Origin: Rotaria socialis
Taxonomy: Eukaryota > Rotifera > Eurotatoria > Philodinida > Philodinidae
DNA: 64,000 nt
Reading direction: 5' to 3'
Assembly: GCA_905331475.1 (NCBI GenBank)
Contig: CAJNYU010001021.1
Span: 124,001 to 188,000, forward strand
Part shown: positions 33,537 to 47,598 of the stretch, one piece after another
Numbering within the stretch: position 1 is the first letter of the stretch
How the letters are laid out: each line of letters opens with the position of its first letter
The notes under the pieces: model-generated
Seen by the model: the letters and a program-made list of their open reading frames with translations, nothing else
Databases searched by the model: none
Told to the model about the DNA's origin: nothing
Position numbers and translations under genes: made by a program

Positions 33537-35839
33537 TGCAATTACAAATTATTGAATCTCTAGTTAAAATTAATATAAATATGAGTATTTTGGAGCATTT
33601 TCCTCATCTTCCAGCACGCCATTCATTAGCTCTCTGAACTAGATCTTTACGTATCTTAGACATATTTTAACGATTCACACAGTATTGACAATACATCTCG
33701 AGATTGCATTTCCTAGAAACGAATAAACTTCTCTGAACTAAAATTTACCTATATGTGATCTATCTGCTGGAGTTTACGCTATGAAAACCAAATAGTCATT
33801 GTGATCTATGTCTAGAAATAAAATTCATATATAATAGATTTTTCTAACCTAATACATACAGAGATAAGTCAAAGGTGAATTTAATCTAAAATACAAAAGT
33901 TTCCAGTTCTTCAATAAAATAGTAACAACGTACTCGTACTTTCATTTGAAACATAGAGACATGCCATAGATGAAAACATGCGATAAGTATATGATCAAAT
34001 CCAGTACTATTCCCGATGCGGTATTGTGGGGACCAAGATTAAAATAAAATACAGTTCGTACACGTACCGTATTTTATCGAAAACGGTCGTATCCGGTAAA
34101 AATATGGATAACCATAACCTTCATCTTAAAGCGTAGCATCTAAAAAAGAACATCATTATGTATGTTAGATACTTTCTTAATAGATTAAATTCGTAAAGAA
34201 AACTCAGCGTTTCTCTTTTATTCGAGATGGTTTTACTGACTTGAAGCATTATATACTCAGTAATTATAATTAAGAATCAAACTCAAAGAAGTAATATAGA
34301 AGGCATATTAAATTGCCATTTTTTTATAGGACATGTTATCGAGCTTGATTTCACCAAAAGATTTCATACGGATGCTAAAAGATGAAACTTTTTGTTGAGG
34401 TTTTAGTGGTATGTTCATTTTTTTTTTAATAATGATGAACAACTACTCTTTTCTATTATGTTTTCTATTAGATACCACAAAAACATCACCTCCTAAACTT
34501 CTAAATGAAAAAACGACTTCATAACTCAACTTTTCTTAGCTAGATTGAGTTAAAAGATTTCTTTATAAGGATAAGACATAAATATGTATATTGCTAAAAT
34601 GTTTTCGTTGCCATGAGAGCTCTTTAAAAGTAGATACTTCTGTAAATCTTGTAAGCGGTTTAAAATAAAGTAAAACTCAGTCGAAAATTTTGATGTTCCA
34701 ATTCAACAATAAATGTATTTTCGTACTATTTCTTGAACTGTTTGAACACAGTATGTAGAAAATTATTCAATAGTAATGACTGAAATATTATTGAAGACCA
34801 ACGCTTAGCACTTTTAATGTTACAAACTAATAACTGATGTTGTTTTATTATGAGAGAACATTATCAATAAGATTCTCTATTCTACTCTAAGAAATGAACT
34901 TTCTGCTTGAGTTTCCCTCTAAATAAAATTGTCTGCTGAAAATGGCCAACTTAACCCATTTCATCCGTTACTAGAAGACACCAAAACATATGAACAATTA
35001 CCGATATACGTTGTGTTCTTTGGCGCAAGTTTACCACATCAGTCTGTGGTCATTACTTGTATGATTCGTTAGGTTCGACATTGAGTTGAATTATTTTCTC
35101 AATCACTTTCAATGAGTTCAAATTGATGATTGTTTTAGAAGACTATGAAATAAGCTAATTGGATCGTTGAAAATAAGTATAGCTTGCAATTACTTTATTT
35201 TCAAAAAATAGTGTTTTTTCTAGAAAAATATCTAAAAACACATTCCTTTGAGAAAAGCAAGGAACTTCTACGCACATACGCAAAATCTATATTGAATTCA
35301 TACAATTTCGTAGTCTCCTGAAGTATGAAAGAAGGCATTGAATATAGCCTATCGGATTAACTCGTATCTGCGTATATTATAGCATTATGTAGAGAAGCCA
35401 ATGCCAATTGTTACTGGTCTACATGATATTCTTCTTAAAATAATAGCTACTACAATTTCTAGATTTAATCTGTCTCCTTTTAAAAACAATATTCTGAATA
35501 AGCATGATGACAATCGCGCGATGAACATAAGGATACAGCGAATAGAATGATGTACATGAAGTGAACCGTAACGGTAAAAACTGTTACAGATAGTATTGCT
35601 CATAAATTTATGTGTATGATTCGGATATCTATTCCTATTCAGTATATCATGGTTGTGATATTGGAAATGTGAAGAAAAGTTTGGTTGTAACCGTAAAGGA
35701 CAAGGGAGCCTATCGAATTACTGAATGTATACTGATGTCAAATAATAGGTGATAGACAAAGCATGGATATTGATTTTTTTTAGTTCACTCTCCCCATAGA
35801 GAAATCTGCAGGGAGTGCCCTGAAAGACTTCATATTGCA
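33537..35839. other. gene-free repeat-poor stretch
   Basis: No supported exon. A diverged copy of the 48721 repeat lies at 35523-35588. The minus frame at 35385-35603 is not supported. Confidence 0.45.
35523..35588 (+). repeat. dispersed repeat, copy 1 (second at 48721)
   Basis: GAACATAAGGATACAGCG ... GAACCGTAACGGTAAAAACTG matches 48721-48789 through about 66 bases with modest divergence. It ends in a degraded GTAACGGTA/TACCGTTAC palindrome. It could be the end of an old LTR or other element; I cannot assign it. Confidence 0.5.
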
Positions 35840-36130
35840 GACAAACATCTTGGTATTGAAACCATAAATTTTAAAGATCACGATGCAACCATAAAAATTC
35901 TTGAAATGATGTTTTCTTAAATAAAAGAATCAAAAATTCTTTTACGTTCGTGAACGTGTTCATTGTTTATTAGAAGCAGCTGGTTTCGGCTATGCTAAAT
36001 CTCTTTTACATAGAATCGAACTTTTTCTTTCAATTTAGAGAGACGTATGCATAAACATTGGAAAATGTGTCTAGAAAATATTTTTCAGTTGAATCGGATC
36101 CAACATTAATTGTTTTAAATCATATTCAGC
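35840..36130 (+). pseudogene. zinc alcohol dehydrogenase-like pseudogene fragment
   Basis: Consecutive plus-strand segments read LGIETINFKDHDATIKILE, VRERVHCLLEAAGFGYAKSL and LHRIELFLS, then ESDPTLIVLNHI. They follow the order of the NAD-binding half of glutathione-independent formaldehyde/alcohol dehydrogenases (..GIETINFKE..., ..IEAAGF..AKS..H..E, ..ETDP..VLNE.I). Stops and frame shifts separate them. The rest of the enzyme is not recognisable. The family assignment is by eye and moderate. Confidence 0.42.
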
Positions 36131-39100
36131 TGAGTTAAATATCTGAATATTACCACAAATTCGATGACAATGAGTCTGGATCATTGCAATGCTAATTTAT
36201 TTATTTTTCATAGTTGGAATAAACATTGGAACATTGTGTATTCCTCAAGAGGAAAATATTGCATTGTCGATTGTCGACAGCTTTTCATATCTATTCATAA
36301 TCGAATTGAAGTTTTTAGTAATGCATTTTCAAAGTCAACTGCTAAATTTCAGATTCTAATTTCTTCAAAGGTTCTGTGAATTTAGAATTTATGAATTATT
36401 GCATGTTCCAAAGAGCGAAGTGTACTGTAGTCCCTCGAATTTTTTCTTGATGGAAAAACCATGATGAACCATGCGTTTTATAACATCAAAGATGCTATTT
36501 TCAAGGATGTATTGGATTTGAAAGTTAGTTTCTTCTTTCGTTCTGTTACCAAAAATATTGATTTTCTGCGAAACAGATTGAAAAATGTGTCCTCTCCCAC
36601 TCTCACAGCCTGCTTGCTTTGAAACGGTAAAAACCACTTAGCGAGTTATTCTTTTCTCTGTTAAGTTCCTATGGTCTGATAAGTTTTGAACAAATAACAT
36701 GCATCGATCGAGCTCATGCATTATAATTGCTAGAGAGAATGACTGATGTTCTTTCGAAAAAAATTCCTTTACAAATTTTTGTGTTAAAAAGTCAAAAACC
36801 GGATATGAAAATATTCGACAAAGCTGATTTCGATCGTGATTATGACGTTTTATACTTCGGCATGTTTTGTTGTTAAAATTCGATTTATTTACTGTGATAG
36901 TTTTGAGAATTACAGATAATTGGTATTTGACTTTTCTACTTTTACAGGTTCGTCCTGTGAAAATATGTTTCGTACGAAATTGAAAGTTCGGTAGAATTAC
37001 AAGTCGACAACATACTCTAATAGCATTTAACATTTGTACAAATACTTTTGCACCGCATGTTAAATAAACGATCTCGAAGTTATTTTTCGGCTGTTCATTC
37101 TGACCAGAATTTCGTTGATTGTTTGTAACATAAAAGAATCTATCGATAACAGCTTTCAAAGTGAATTATTGAAATAAAGCAACTCAGTGATCCTGATTTT
37201 GTTTCTAACAAACGCGACTAAGAGAAAAGAATTTCAAATGTTTCGTATTCTATTTATCAATCCTCCAATGAATTTTCATTGTGCAGCAATACAAATGTTC
37301 TGTAATAGAAAATTCTTTTGCACTTGTAAGCGTAAATTAATAACAAAAAGATGCCATTGAGCGAAAGCCTTTCTGTTGCAAGGCTTTTTTTATTATTATG
37401 ATGAAATTCCTAAGGTTTGAATAATAACTTCGAGAGGCAATTATTTAGTTTCCCTGTATGCAGCAGTGAATTAAATCTTAGGCTCCGACCATGGATATGA
37501 CGAGTTCGCTACCTTTTCTATCGTTTTCATCAGAGAAATATCGGAAATCATTAGTTCAAGAGTGTTTTATTTTTTCAAATTATTTTAGTGATAAAATTAT
37601 TCTTGAACAGTCGTTGTTTTATTATTGTTTCCCATCGAAAACTGAATGGAAGCATAATATTTTATTAAATTTACATATCTGTTTGGTCTATTAGAGTAGG
37701 CATCATGACAAGTATCTTTTTAGTTAAAAACATTTTTCTTGAAATTGACGAAAACATTACATAATTAACCTATTTAACTATGATACTCTCTGGAAAAAAA
37801 CGAAACCATTTCTATATTGAATTAACTTAGAAACCTACATCGAACAACGTCATCCGTATGTCGCTTGAGCTCACTTGTTCGAAACTTCATCAACTATTCC
37901 TATGCATTTCCACCACAATCGAATGAGTTAGAAAACAATTTATCAAACTTATTTGAAGAACTTGCAATCGAAATAGACAGTGCACAATTTTTGATCGGTT
38001 ATCATTGATTAAAAATATTTTATTTTAAGAAGATCGTATAAACTAACATTTTCACACGGACGATGGATCTTAGTTGGCAGCGCTCGGTATATTGGCATAG
38101 AACGCGGCCTTCTTATTTTAAATTCGATATAACAAGACCATCATGATCAACATTAGATGATGTATAAGATAAAAAATCGTTAAGCAGTCCTTCATTAGAA
38201 GCCTGATAAAAAAAAAGATTGAACTTTTGAGAGCCAACTGATTTCCCAATTTTAGCAATCATCATGTAGGTGCTATTGAAAACAGGAAGGCAACATATAC
38301 TGGATCATTGCATTAACTCTTGCATTAACTTCACTCAAAGTAATACGATACATATAAAAGAACCACCGTCAATTGAATTATTCACTTTTGAAACCTTAGA
38401 TTTTAGCCACGTGTAAACAAATGTGTTTTTATACTATTCTCATTATTTCTTTTTATTTTCTCAAGCAGTTTATTTTAACCATAATGCAATAACACTAGAT
38501 ACATTTTTCTGTAACTACAGTGATTGAGTCATGCAAAGCATTCTACAAAATATCTTATATTATTGAATAACAGAAGATACTCTAATTATTACCTATATAT
38601 TCAAAGTAATTATATCTTAATGCTACTAAAATATTTGAAGCACATTAAAACGAACGAATTCTTTCTAGTCAGAATTATTTGTTACACGAAAAAAATAATG
38701 AATACTTCAAGAAAACTAATTCTAGGGCTTGACAATTCATCATCCGTTGTTATGAAAAAAAAACCTTTCTCTATTATTCGAAAGTAAAAATAGTTATTCG
38801 ATCTTTTTTTTATTGTTGTTGCTATAATGACATTAACCTGTGAAAAATACCTGCATTATTTCATCATGATGATGTTGGATGAAAATTGAATTCAAAAACA
38901 AACTCTTGCTCGTATCATGAATCATTAATTGCAAAGTTTCTTTTAGAACAAGCTCGATTGGTTATTACCGATGTAGACAGCTTTTTCCGAGCATCGATTT
39001 AAATCACCAAACGTTAGGCTTCGAATAACAAACGAGAGAGCCTGCGTGAGTATATAAATGAGCATATTTCCATGCGAATATCAGTTGAAAAGAAAAACAT

Positions 39101-41469
39101 AATATTGAATTTCATTTTTTAGAAACTTGTCTGTAAACACCACAACCATCTTCAAATAAAATATATGGTATGTAATTATTAATAATCAATGAATTCAAAG
39201 ATTGTTTTAGCATATTCTACCTTATGGTAAGTACACTATTTTCTCTACTGTGGATTAGCAGATAATTTGACAAGAATAGAAATCATCAGGGTTTATTTTG
39301 TTTATGAAGTTACTGTGATACATGTAAGAAAGATAATCAAACAAAAAATTGTTAAGCACGCACTCAGCATTTCGATTGTATACGATGAGAAGGTGCCAAC
39401 ATTTCACTATTCACGTTCAAGATGTTCGTACATGATCATAATGATGAATTGTATAAAATACTGAAATTAAGCCGTCTGATACGCCATTTTATACGTACTC
39501 CATAATCGTTAACTTATGGGTGGCCTACTGGAGTATTTACCGACAATAGAGCTTATGCTTACTGTACTAGAACCTAGCTCATTCAGAATTTATAATATGA
39601 AAATGAACTAGCTAGATAATCACACCCATTCCGTATTTGAATATGCGATGTGATGAAGTTAGAAAATATTATTAATTTACAAAAAAATCAGAGTATTAGA
39701 ACGTTGCCAATAAAAATGTTAAACAAAAATATGAAAATATTCATTTTCAACATAATGTTACAAGGCTATTGACTCTTATTTTTATTTTTTCTGAGTGGCA
39801 AAATAGCCAATAAAAATGAATCGTCTCACTAAGAAGTATTCTTTTTCTTGTATTAATTTATGGGCTGTTTTCACTGGGTTTCCATTTATGTTGACACACT
39901 CTGATAAGAAAAACATCATTATAGTGGTTACTATTGCTTTATACTGAGGAGCGAAATAGTATTCAAATACTTGCAAACGATTAAAGTATCCTACAGACAA
40001 CGTCTGAGGGATATTTTCGAATTTATAAAACATCCATGTTATTAACTGATCGATATAAGAGCAGTAGAGCGCTGTTTATCTTCTACGTTATATTTTTACT
40101 TAGTTTATCCATCGATATGTCAAGTGAAGGGCCGCAGTTAACCAGTACGGCTCTTCATAAGACGAAATATGGTATTGATTGTGAAAGTTATGTCCGAAAT
40201 TTCAGGTAGAAATTGCGAGATAATTGCATTGATATATTGTTCGAGATTCCATTTCAATGAAATTAATAATCATTGAAGCGACTAATGTAGATTTTATTAG
40301 GAATGCCTCTCGCTACTATTCGGTTATTATTTAAATCAGATATTGAAATGAGATAAATTGAACATTTAGTAGACTTGATATGAGTAAATTATGTTCTATC
40401 ATCCTATTAACGGATGAGGCAATAGTGTTCCATTAATTTTGTTTTTGATATTTCACTACAATGAAGGCTTTGATTTGATATTAAAATAATTGGTAGAGCA
40501 TACAAGGGAATGAACAGACGACAATTTTATTTAAAAAGATCATTGTTCAAATTTGACGTTCCAACGCGAAAACAAACTTTTGTCTGAATATCTGACAGAT
40601 AAAATGTGTCTTATTCCAAACAATATCATTTGGCAATACACTCAATAATCTTTCTTTTTCATATAAAACATATAGCATCTGGTAGTCTCTCACTCAGAAT
40701 AGAGTTTATTTTTCGACTACTATCGCCAATAATGAAAATTCTGTGGCCTAGATGATATCTCAAAAGTGTTCGTTCGACTGTTATAAAACATGTAGAAAAG
40801 TTCTTTTTTTTCTACAGCAATAGCATTCTATCCTTACATATTAAAATATAGATTAGACGAATAAAAAGATAAACTGTCTAATTATAGAAAGTGTTTCTAA
40901 AGTCAAACAATTTGCTCATTAAAACTAAAAAAAAGTCAAGTCTCTACGACATTTCATCTCAGAGTTATATCAAAAACAAAATTCATGCCAAAAGTTTTGC
41001 CCAAGCCGTTAGTTTGAATTAATTTTTTTCTGGACTAGGGACTGGATCGAATTTAGTACAAATATATACCTTACTTTCAGTAGAGTAAGGAAACATTTAT
41101 GACCAATATAAAAAATATAAATTTATTTCACATTATGCGCAAAACAAGTTGATTCATTTTTTTGTTTAATTAATAAAATTCCAGGAGAATTTCTACGCAA
41201 CATTTGTGAAAAAAATTACATTAATGCACATGATTCCATAATTTGATTCTTATTTTACGTCGTCAGATATGAGAAGGCAAAAACAATATAAATTCATTTA
41301 TTTTAATGTAAATTAGTTAGTTTTTATGAATGTACATAGCCACAGTGGTTATGTGGATGCAGCTAACACAACGACAAATGTAAATACTCAGTTGCTTTCT
41401 CTTCCCAATTTGAGTTATAAGTAGTTAGAATAAAAGGTCTACTCTTGTAACGATTGTTTTGATTAATAG
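36131..41469. other. 5-kb gene-poor stretch, possible old coding debris
   Basis: No supported gene. The 173-codon minus frame at 36638-37159 is the longest but resembles no family I know. Its plus strand has short protein-like pieces (FVLKSQKPDMKIFDKADF near 36780), as does 37835-38010 (NELENNLSNLFEELAIEID). These may be remains of decayed genes that I cannot identify. Confidence 0.4.
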
Positions 41470-42614
41470 GGTACTCGACAATACCTATTGTGGTTTCTAA
41501 TTATTGCCAGTTGGGATCTTGTTAATGCATTTCCGACCACTGAGAGTATGTTTTACATTACACGACCTGCTTTTTCAAAAAAATGTTCACACTAAATAAT
41601 AGAAATTTCACCGATAAAAAACTCGTTTGAGGAACTTCGAGAACGTTACCGGCGTGACGCAAAGAATACGATCACTTGCGATGCTTCTTGCACATGTCAA
41701 TGCAGTTCAACCGGAGCGCCACAAACAAGTGAAGTAACATCAGTTGGCACAACATCATCAACCACATCAACAATAAGTTCTACAACAACAACATTAACAA
41801 CATCGACATCGACACCAACAACAAGTACTTCGACGACTAGTACNNNNNNNNNNNNNNNNNNNNNNNNNNNNNNNNNNNNNNNNNNNNNNNNNNNNNNNNN
41901 NNNNNNNNNNNNNNNNNNNNNNNNNNNNNNNNNNNNNNNNNNNNNNNNNNNNNNNNACTTCAACAACAAGTACCTCGACGACTAGTACGAGTACCAGCAC
42001 TACCAGTTCTACAACAAGCACTTCAACAACAAGTACCTCGACGACTAGTACGAGTACCAGCACTACCAGTTCTACAACAAGTACCTCGACGACTAGTACC
42101 AGTACCAGCACTACCAGTTCTACAACAAGCACTTCAACAACCAGTACCAGTACCAGCTCAACAAGCACTTCAACAACTAGTACTAGTACAAGCACCACAA
42201 GCACCTCAACTACAACAACAACGACGACGAGCACGACTACTACTCGCTGTCCTGATATATGCTGGTTACAAAATTGTGAAACTGGAAATACAGCTGCGAT
42301 ACCTTGTCCGAATACAACTTGTGCAACTATCATAGTTCCAACAACAACAACAACGACCACTGTCGCTTCGCTGGTATCGGACTGCTCGGCTCTTCAAGCT
42401 GAACTCACACGGGTGAAATTAGGTTTAGGTATTGGCTTAGGTTCTGGTATGGTGATAACCAGTGGGTTAGCGGCGAGTAGCTATATTTATTTTACAAGAC
42501 GGTAAGATCATTGTTCTTCTCACAACCAACATATATGTTGAACTATCTTTCTGGTTTAGTCTTGCACAATTACCATCACCAGGATTTATAGGAAGAGAAC
42601 AATTCATTTCGTGA
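41470..42614 (+). CDS. Thr/Ser-rich single-pass membrane protein (mucin-like), incomplete
   Basis: Exons 41470-41545, 41603-42501 and 42560-42614 join in phase. The first supplies a hydrophobic signal-like run (YLLWFLIIASWDLVNAFP) but no ATG, so a short upstream exon is missing. Next come a charged helix (SFEELRERYRRDAK), a Cys cluster (CDASCTCQC), a long Thr/Ser repeat, a second Cys module (CPDICWLQNCETG...CPNTTC), a second Thr run, a Gly-rich transmembrane helix (LGIGLGSGMVITSG...) and a short tail ending GREQFIS. This suggests a heavily O-glycosylated cell-surface protein of type I topology. No named family recognised. The repeat is broken by 113 Ns, and that gap length does not keep the frame, so its size is probably not exact. 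The minus-strand valine-rich frames here are shadows. Confidence 0.6.
41806..42207 (+). repeat. Thr/Ser-coding minisatellite, 63-bp unit, with assembly gap
   Basis: A 63-base unit starting ACTTCAACAACAAGTACCTC at 41957 repeats exactly at 42020, then recurs in shorter variants. Bases 41844-41956 are N. The unit is 21 codons, so length changes keep the frame. Confidence 0.9.
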
Positions 42615-45600
42615 TGATAACGTACTCTCACGGTGAAGCGATTTTGATTTTGACTTTTTTATATGAAGAAGCGAAGCAATCCAGCAAAGAGCAATGTTTT
42701 TTATGCCGTGATTTCATTTTACTCAAGAATATGTTACTATTAAAATAACACTACTTTCAATTTTACTTAGAGTACAGCATTTCGACAACTTAATTTTTTA
42801 TAATGTGTGTTCCAGAATTATTTATACTAATAAATAGTAGTCAGTGTCTAATTTTGAAATATATTTTTATATCTGTGTAGCTGTTGAATTCTATATTTTA
42901 TTTAATAAGCGGATAACATGACTTTCTTTGAAGAAAATATCAACCGAAGGATCAACAATCGTCGATAACAGAGATGGACGTGGCAGCTAAAAGTTGCATC
43001 CCACCCCACGCGTGAAATATGTTTGTTTTAGGAGCAATCTTTTTACAGGCACTTTTTAGAGCTAATTTTTTTATTATTTGATATCAAAAGTCTTAAATTA
43101 ACCAATTGTATATAGTTTCAAAGTAGAAAACTATAAGAATAATAGAAAAAAAAAACAATAACAATCAATCATATTTTGAAGTTATTTTCCGTATTCTTTA
43201 AGTTTTTTTAACAGTTGGGAATCGAAGTCAGAGAAATAATTTTAGATTCTTTTACATATTGAGCATTATTTAGACAATTCTTAGATGAAGATAACGATGG
43301 AGACATAACAAAGTGTTATAAGTATCAGGAACGTCTAAAAAATTATTTTCTGTATCACCTTCAACAGTAGTTATATATGAACTGAACAAAAATATACATA
43401 AGCTATCATGAAAGGAAGCAAGTCTTAATGGAACATAAGCATTCTGTAAATATTATTAGATAAATAGAAATAGCATCAATTAAAATATGGGTATATGCAT
43501 GAGACAACAAAAATATGGCTGACTGTAAAAATATCGAAGGAGGAAATGTTGACAAAATAATATCAACATGAAAAATAATCAGTTAATGTTTAAGAGAGTT
43601 GTCAATAGTAGAGTGGTTCGCGGAACAAGAATAGAAGCGAATTCTTTCTCTTAAGCTTCGGTTTGATCTGAGCGGCGAAATTTAAACACAAAAGCAGTGG
43701 ATAATAAGAAATAGTCACATTTAGTCAGTCGAGATATCAGCTGGTAGGTATCGTCATTGAATTAGTGTAAAAATCTTTAAAAGAAAATCTCGAACTCAGA
43801 AGTTTCGAAAATAAATATGAGAAAGACGATGTCTCGCCCTATAACACTTAGTTTGTTCAATATGAAATGAAAATTAAATAACTTGAATAACTAGCAATCT
43901 TACTAATTTGAATTACGAGCCTGGTTCATTATTATTATATCAGAATGTATCGATAAACACCAAGAAAACGTTGCAAATACAGTCCAAGAAAATAATTTCC
44001 CTATGATATAACTTTTTCCACTAATAATGTATAAAAGCTAACTATCAGCGCTGTTTTGTGTGTATGATAACGTATCACTGCCAAACGTTTCCTTTTTCTT
44101 GCGTTCTTCATTCTTTACAACAACTACAGCATTTTAAATATCCATCATAAATGAAATTTCAGAATTCGAAATGAATGTCTATATCAGAAAATGTTATTGT
44201 ATGTAAATTAGAAAAATTATTAAGATTAACTGATTTTAATATTTCATGAACAGATTCAAGGCATTTTTATTTCATTCTTCTTTCTAGCATACATTCAACA
44301 ATTATTCTTGCTGATAAAAAATATCCTCTGTATAAATATTTAGTACCTGTTGGAGGTTTTATGTTTAGTAAAAGTGACTTTTCACACGCTCTCCAGTGAT
44401 GTTTGTCTTTACGTGACCATGCAATTGAAAAATTATGTAATGAAAGTATGCTTCTCAAAGAGTCGCTCTTTGCTAAAATATCATGTAATTTTAGAGGAGT
44501 ACATTAATTCGTTCAATCACAAATGGTCACTAAATGCAAAATTCAAATGGCAATTTAGTTAAGCGTGCGCAAAATAGGATGGACAACAAATTAACATCAT
44601 ACTTATTCTCATTGAATTTTGTAGATTTCATTAAAAAAAAAGTTTTATTCTGAACACTTCACAGTTGATGACGAAGCAATTTGTTTTAGTAGAAAATATA
44701 TATCAATAACCACATCAAATACAAGTTTGTTCCACTTGATTTTTATACTGACACTTTTTCGTTAGAACTAGTAAACCGATAGGGCATTCCTATTAGAATA
44801 CATATATGAACCATTATTAGACTTGTGAACAGTTCGTGAATGGAGAACTAGTTCATCTAGATCTATTTAAAAGTTGTATGGCATTTGTTTGAGTGTCACT
44901 CAATGATATTTATCACGTCTGGTAATATTATGTTTGTGATTTTTGTCAAGGTCTGCAGACATAGAAGAGAGAGAACACCTATAGTGTCACCCTATATACT
45001 TCATGAATCGTTTTTAATCGTGTTTCACAATGGATGTTTTATTTTTCTAGTTACCGACAAATATCAGAAAATGCAACATGAAAAATTGAATTGACGATCA
45101 AAAGGAGAGCTCATGAACAGTTAAAACATGCTGCTGGGCCAAAACCGAAAAACAGCCGACGACGAAATTTTAGTGTCTCTCAAGAACCGGTTTAATACCG
45201 TCCCTTTATTTAATGTTTTCTGTTGTAGCAAGTAACTTCTCCTGATGTCTTTCTTGTAGCATATTTAGCCATATGCATTAGAAATCAAATATGATAATCA
45301 GTAGCCAATAAATCTTTGCGTTTAGAAAACAAAGTTTGTTAACACAGCCCTTGACATGCTAAAATGTGGAACTCACATATTCCTAACCATCTAGACGCTA
45401 ATTCATTATTTTTATTTTTTATTCAACTTGAAGGATTTTTAACAGTCAAGTGTAATAATTAAAATGTTGCACGATGTGGACTTCTTAAATTAGGCATAGT
45501 AGGTATAGCTGTACGTAGGAGTATAAAAAAAAGCATGTATGGATAATTTACGAACTACTTTAAATACTATTGGTTTAACCGGAAGATATTGCGAACAGTA

Positions 45601-45892
45601 ATTTTATTAACAATATTCAAGATGTGGCTATTCGTATTGCTGATATTATTATATATGATATATAGAATAGTTAAATATTTAAAGTGTATTTTCTTATGAT
45701 TTCAGCAACTTGTTCAAGCTTTCTATTCAATGAAAAAGTATGAATTTCAGTAAAATGACATTTTGGTGTGAATACTTGTATAATAATTTGAATAATCTCT
45801 ACATTCACACACTCAAGAGAATAAAATCGAAAACATTTGAAGGGAAAAGTTAAACGAAAAATATCCAGATTTAACACGTAGGTAAAACTAGC
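42615..45892. other. gene-free stretch
   Basis: No supported exon, RNA or element boundary. Short open frames at 44267-44562 and 44885-45094 have no recognisable content. Confidence 0.45.
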
Positions 45893-46331
45893 ACCGGATT
45901 CGCATCTGAATCTGTGTTAGTTCTAAAATCACTTGTGTTGGGTACAGAATTTGATTCTCTATCGATTGGTACTTCTCACAATAGGGCTTCTCGACCAAAA
46001 AATAGTATATGTTGTCCGTATTCTCTTCTAAACCTGCGTTGGATTTCTAACCAGTTGTGTAAAATGCAGAGTTCTGACCTCTATCCACTGGCAACTTTCT
46101 TAGTAAGGATTGTCGATTGAAAATGGGGGTTTAAGACTGAAATACTGGGTCTCACACATATTTTCTGCGGCATAGTTAGTCCGAATCCGTTTCTGAACTT
46201 ATGTTAGCTCGCTAACTTATTGTGCTGCATGTAGAATTTCAACCTCTATCCACTGGTACCTGTCAAACTGTGTGTTGCCTATCAAAAATATAGATTTTCA
46301 GCCGAAACACTGGGTCGAATGTGGGTTCTCA
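45893..46331 (+). repeat. array of ~3 diverged copies of a ~150-bp dispersed repeat
   Basis: Copy A (about 45893-46011) carries CCGGATTCGCATCTGAATCT ... ATCGATTGGTACTTCTCA. Copy B (about 46030-46154) carries CTCTATCCACTGGCAACTT ... GAAATACTGGGTC. Copy C (about 46181-46331) carries AATCCGTTTCTGAAC ... CCGAAACACTGGGTCG. A further inverted copy lies at 53180-53325. No coding frame. Confidence 0.65.
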
Positions 46332-47596
46332 AGAAGTTATCCACACCCGCATTCTCAAATTCTCTGCTTTCGTTGAACTTAAACTGTTTAGATCTTGGAA
46401 GATTTCTTTATTTCGCTAAGAGATCTTTTCAAATCTATTTTAGTTTAAGACAATGCCGAGCAAAAGCTACTTGATGATACCCTTGAGAAAGGTCGACGTT
46501 ATAGATGTGGCTGTCTTTTTCGTGGTACACGCCCACGTCCACACTAAAATCGCCGCAAGTATTTTGCATGAAAAAATAAGACTAACGCCTTCACTCGGTG
46601 GTATCTGTTTGAGCAACGCAACAGATTTAACTGACTTAACTGTCAAGTTAGATGGTTAACAACTCAGATGGGGCTAATTAATCGAGTCACCATTAAACAA
46701 GGTAGCGTTCATCCGATGGATCAGCTGACCTTTTTCTGAAAGTAATCCTGCGCTATCACTGTTAGATAGGGAGCTTGGACTTCTTGGAAACTCGATCCGC
46801 CAGAGTCAAAAATTAATTTTATCGGGCTATGGTTCAGATATTTAGATTTTGTCGGGTCCGCGTCTATATCCATATTTATCTTCAGGCCCGGTCTACATTA
46901 AGCTTTGAATCTGAATAAAACTATATGAGAAACGCCAGGGAAAAAAAGCGAGACTCTCATATTTCTAAAGTAGGGTGGGAGAACAGGTGGAGTACAGTGA
47001 CGTATATCTGGAGTACACCTGAAGTAGATCTCTTCTATATTTCCACTGTACTTCCATCGTACACCCGCTATAATTCGCTGTACTCATATTGAACTCCACC
47101 TATAATCTCGCTGTTTCCTCCTTGGAGAAATGGCAACAAAAAAATTTCACATCATGTTTTTCGCTGTGTGTAACAACTGGTTGGGTACATCATCGTCAAA
47201 AATTGAGATCAACGAAACTCCTCTACAAACGTGCTACTGGCTTTCGGCGATGAGCATATTGACCTAACAAATAAATATTTATAACTTTGACCCTTAGTTC
47301 TGTCATGCAGACAAAAGTCTCGAATATCAGTGAAAAAATCAGATCTGGACGAGACACAGTGAGGATTAATTCCGTGTTCAAATATTAAGTTCTTTTCGGA
47401 TGTTAATTCTGGCCCATGTTTAAAAGACCGTGATCCCACAACTTTCTATAGTGAGACGGACTTCGAATAATATGTGTGATATAATTCAATTCTTGGTTCA
47501 ATGTACAAATGCCAGAATAGAAAATTCCTCAAAACATTATCAGTCTCAGTTTATAAACCAGGGATTCCCTTAAATGAACACATGGTTTTACATACA
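46332..47596. other. intergenic with a small GGAGTACA-rich foldback
   Basis: At about 46949-47115 the arms AGGTGGAGTACAGTGAC and GAACTCCACCT, flanked by GCGAGA and TCTCGC, form an imperfect foldback with several GGAGTACA/TGTACTCC copies. A piece near 46652-46700 (ACTCAGATGGGGCTAATTAAT) recurs diverged near 49767-49810. No supported gene. Confidence 0.45.
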
Positions 47597-47598
47597 TA

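Noticed and set aside
36638-37159. 173-codon minus-strand frame
   Set aside because: Long for this base composition, but no recognisable domain or splice context. Its plus strand carries short protein-like pieces, so it may be a shadow of a decayed gene.
41697-42360. Long minus-strand valine/leucine-rich frames
   Set aside because: Shadow of the Thr/Ser repeat on the plus strand.
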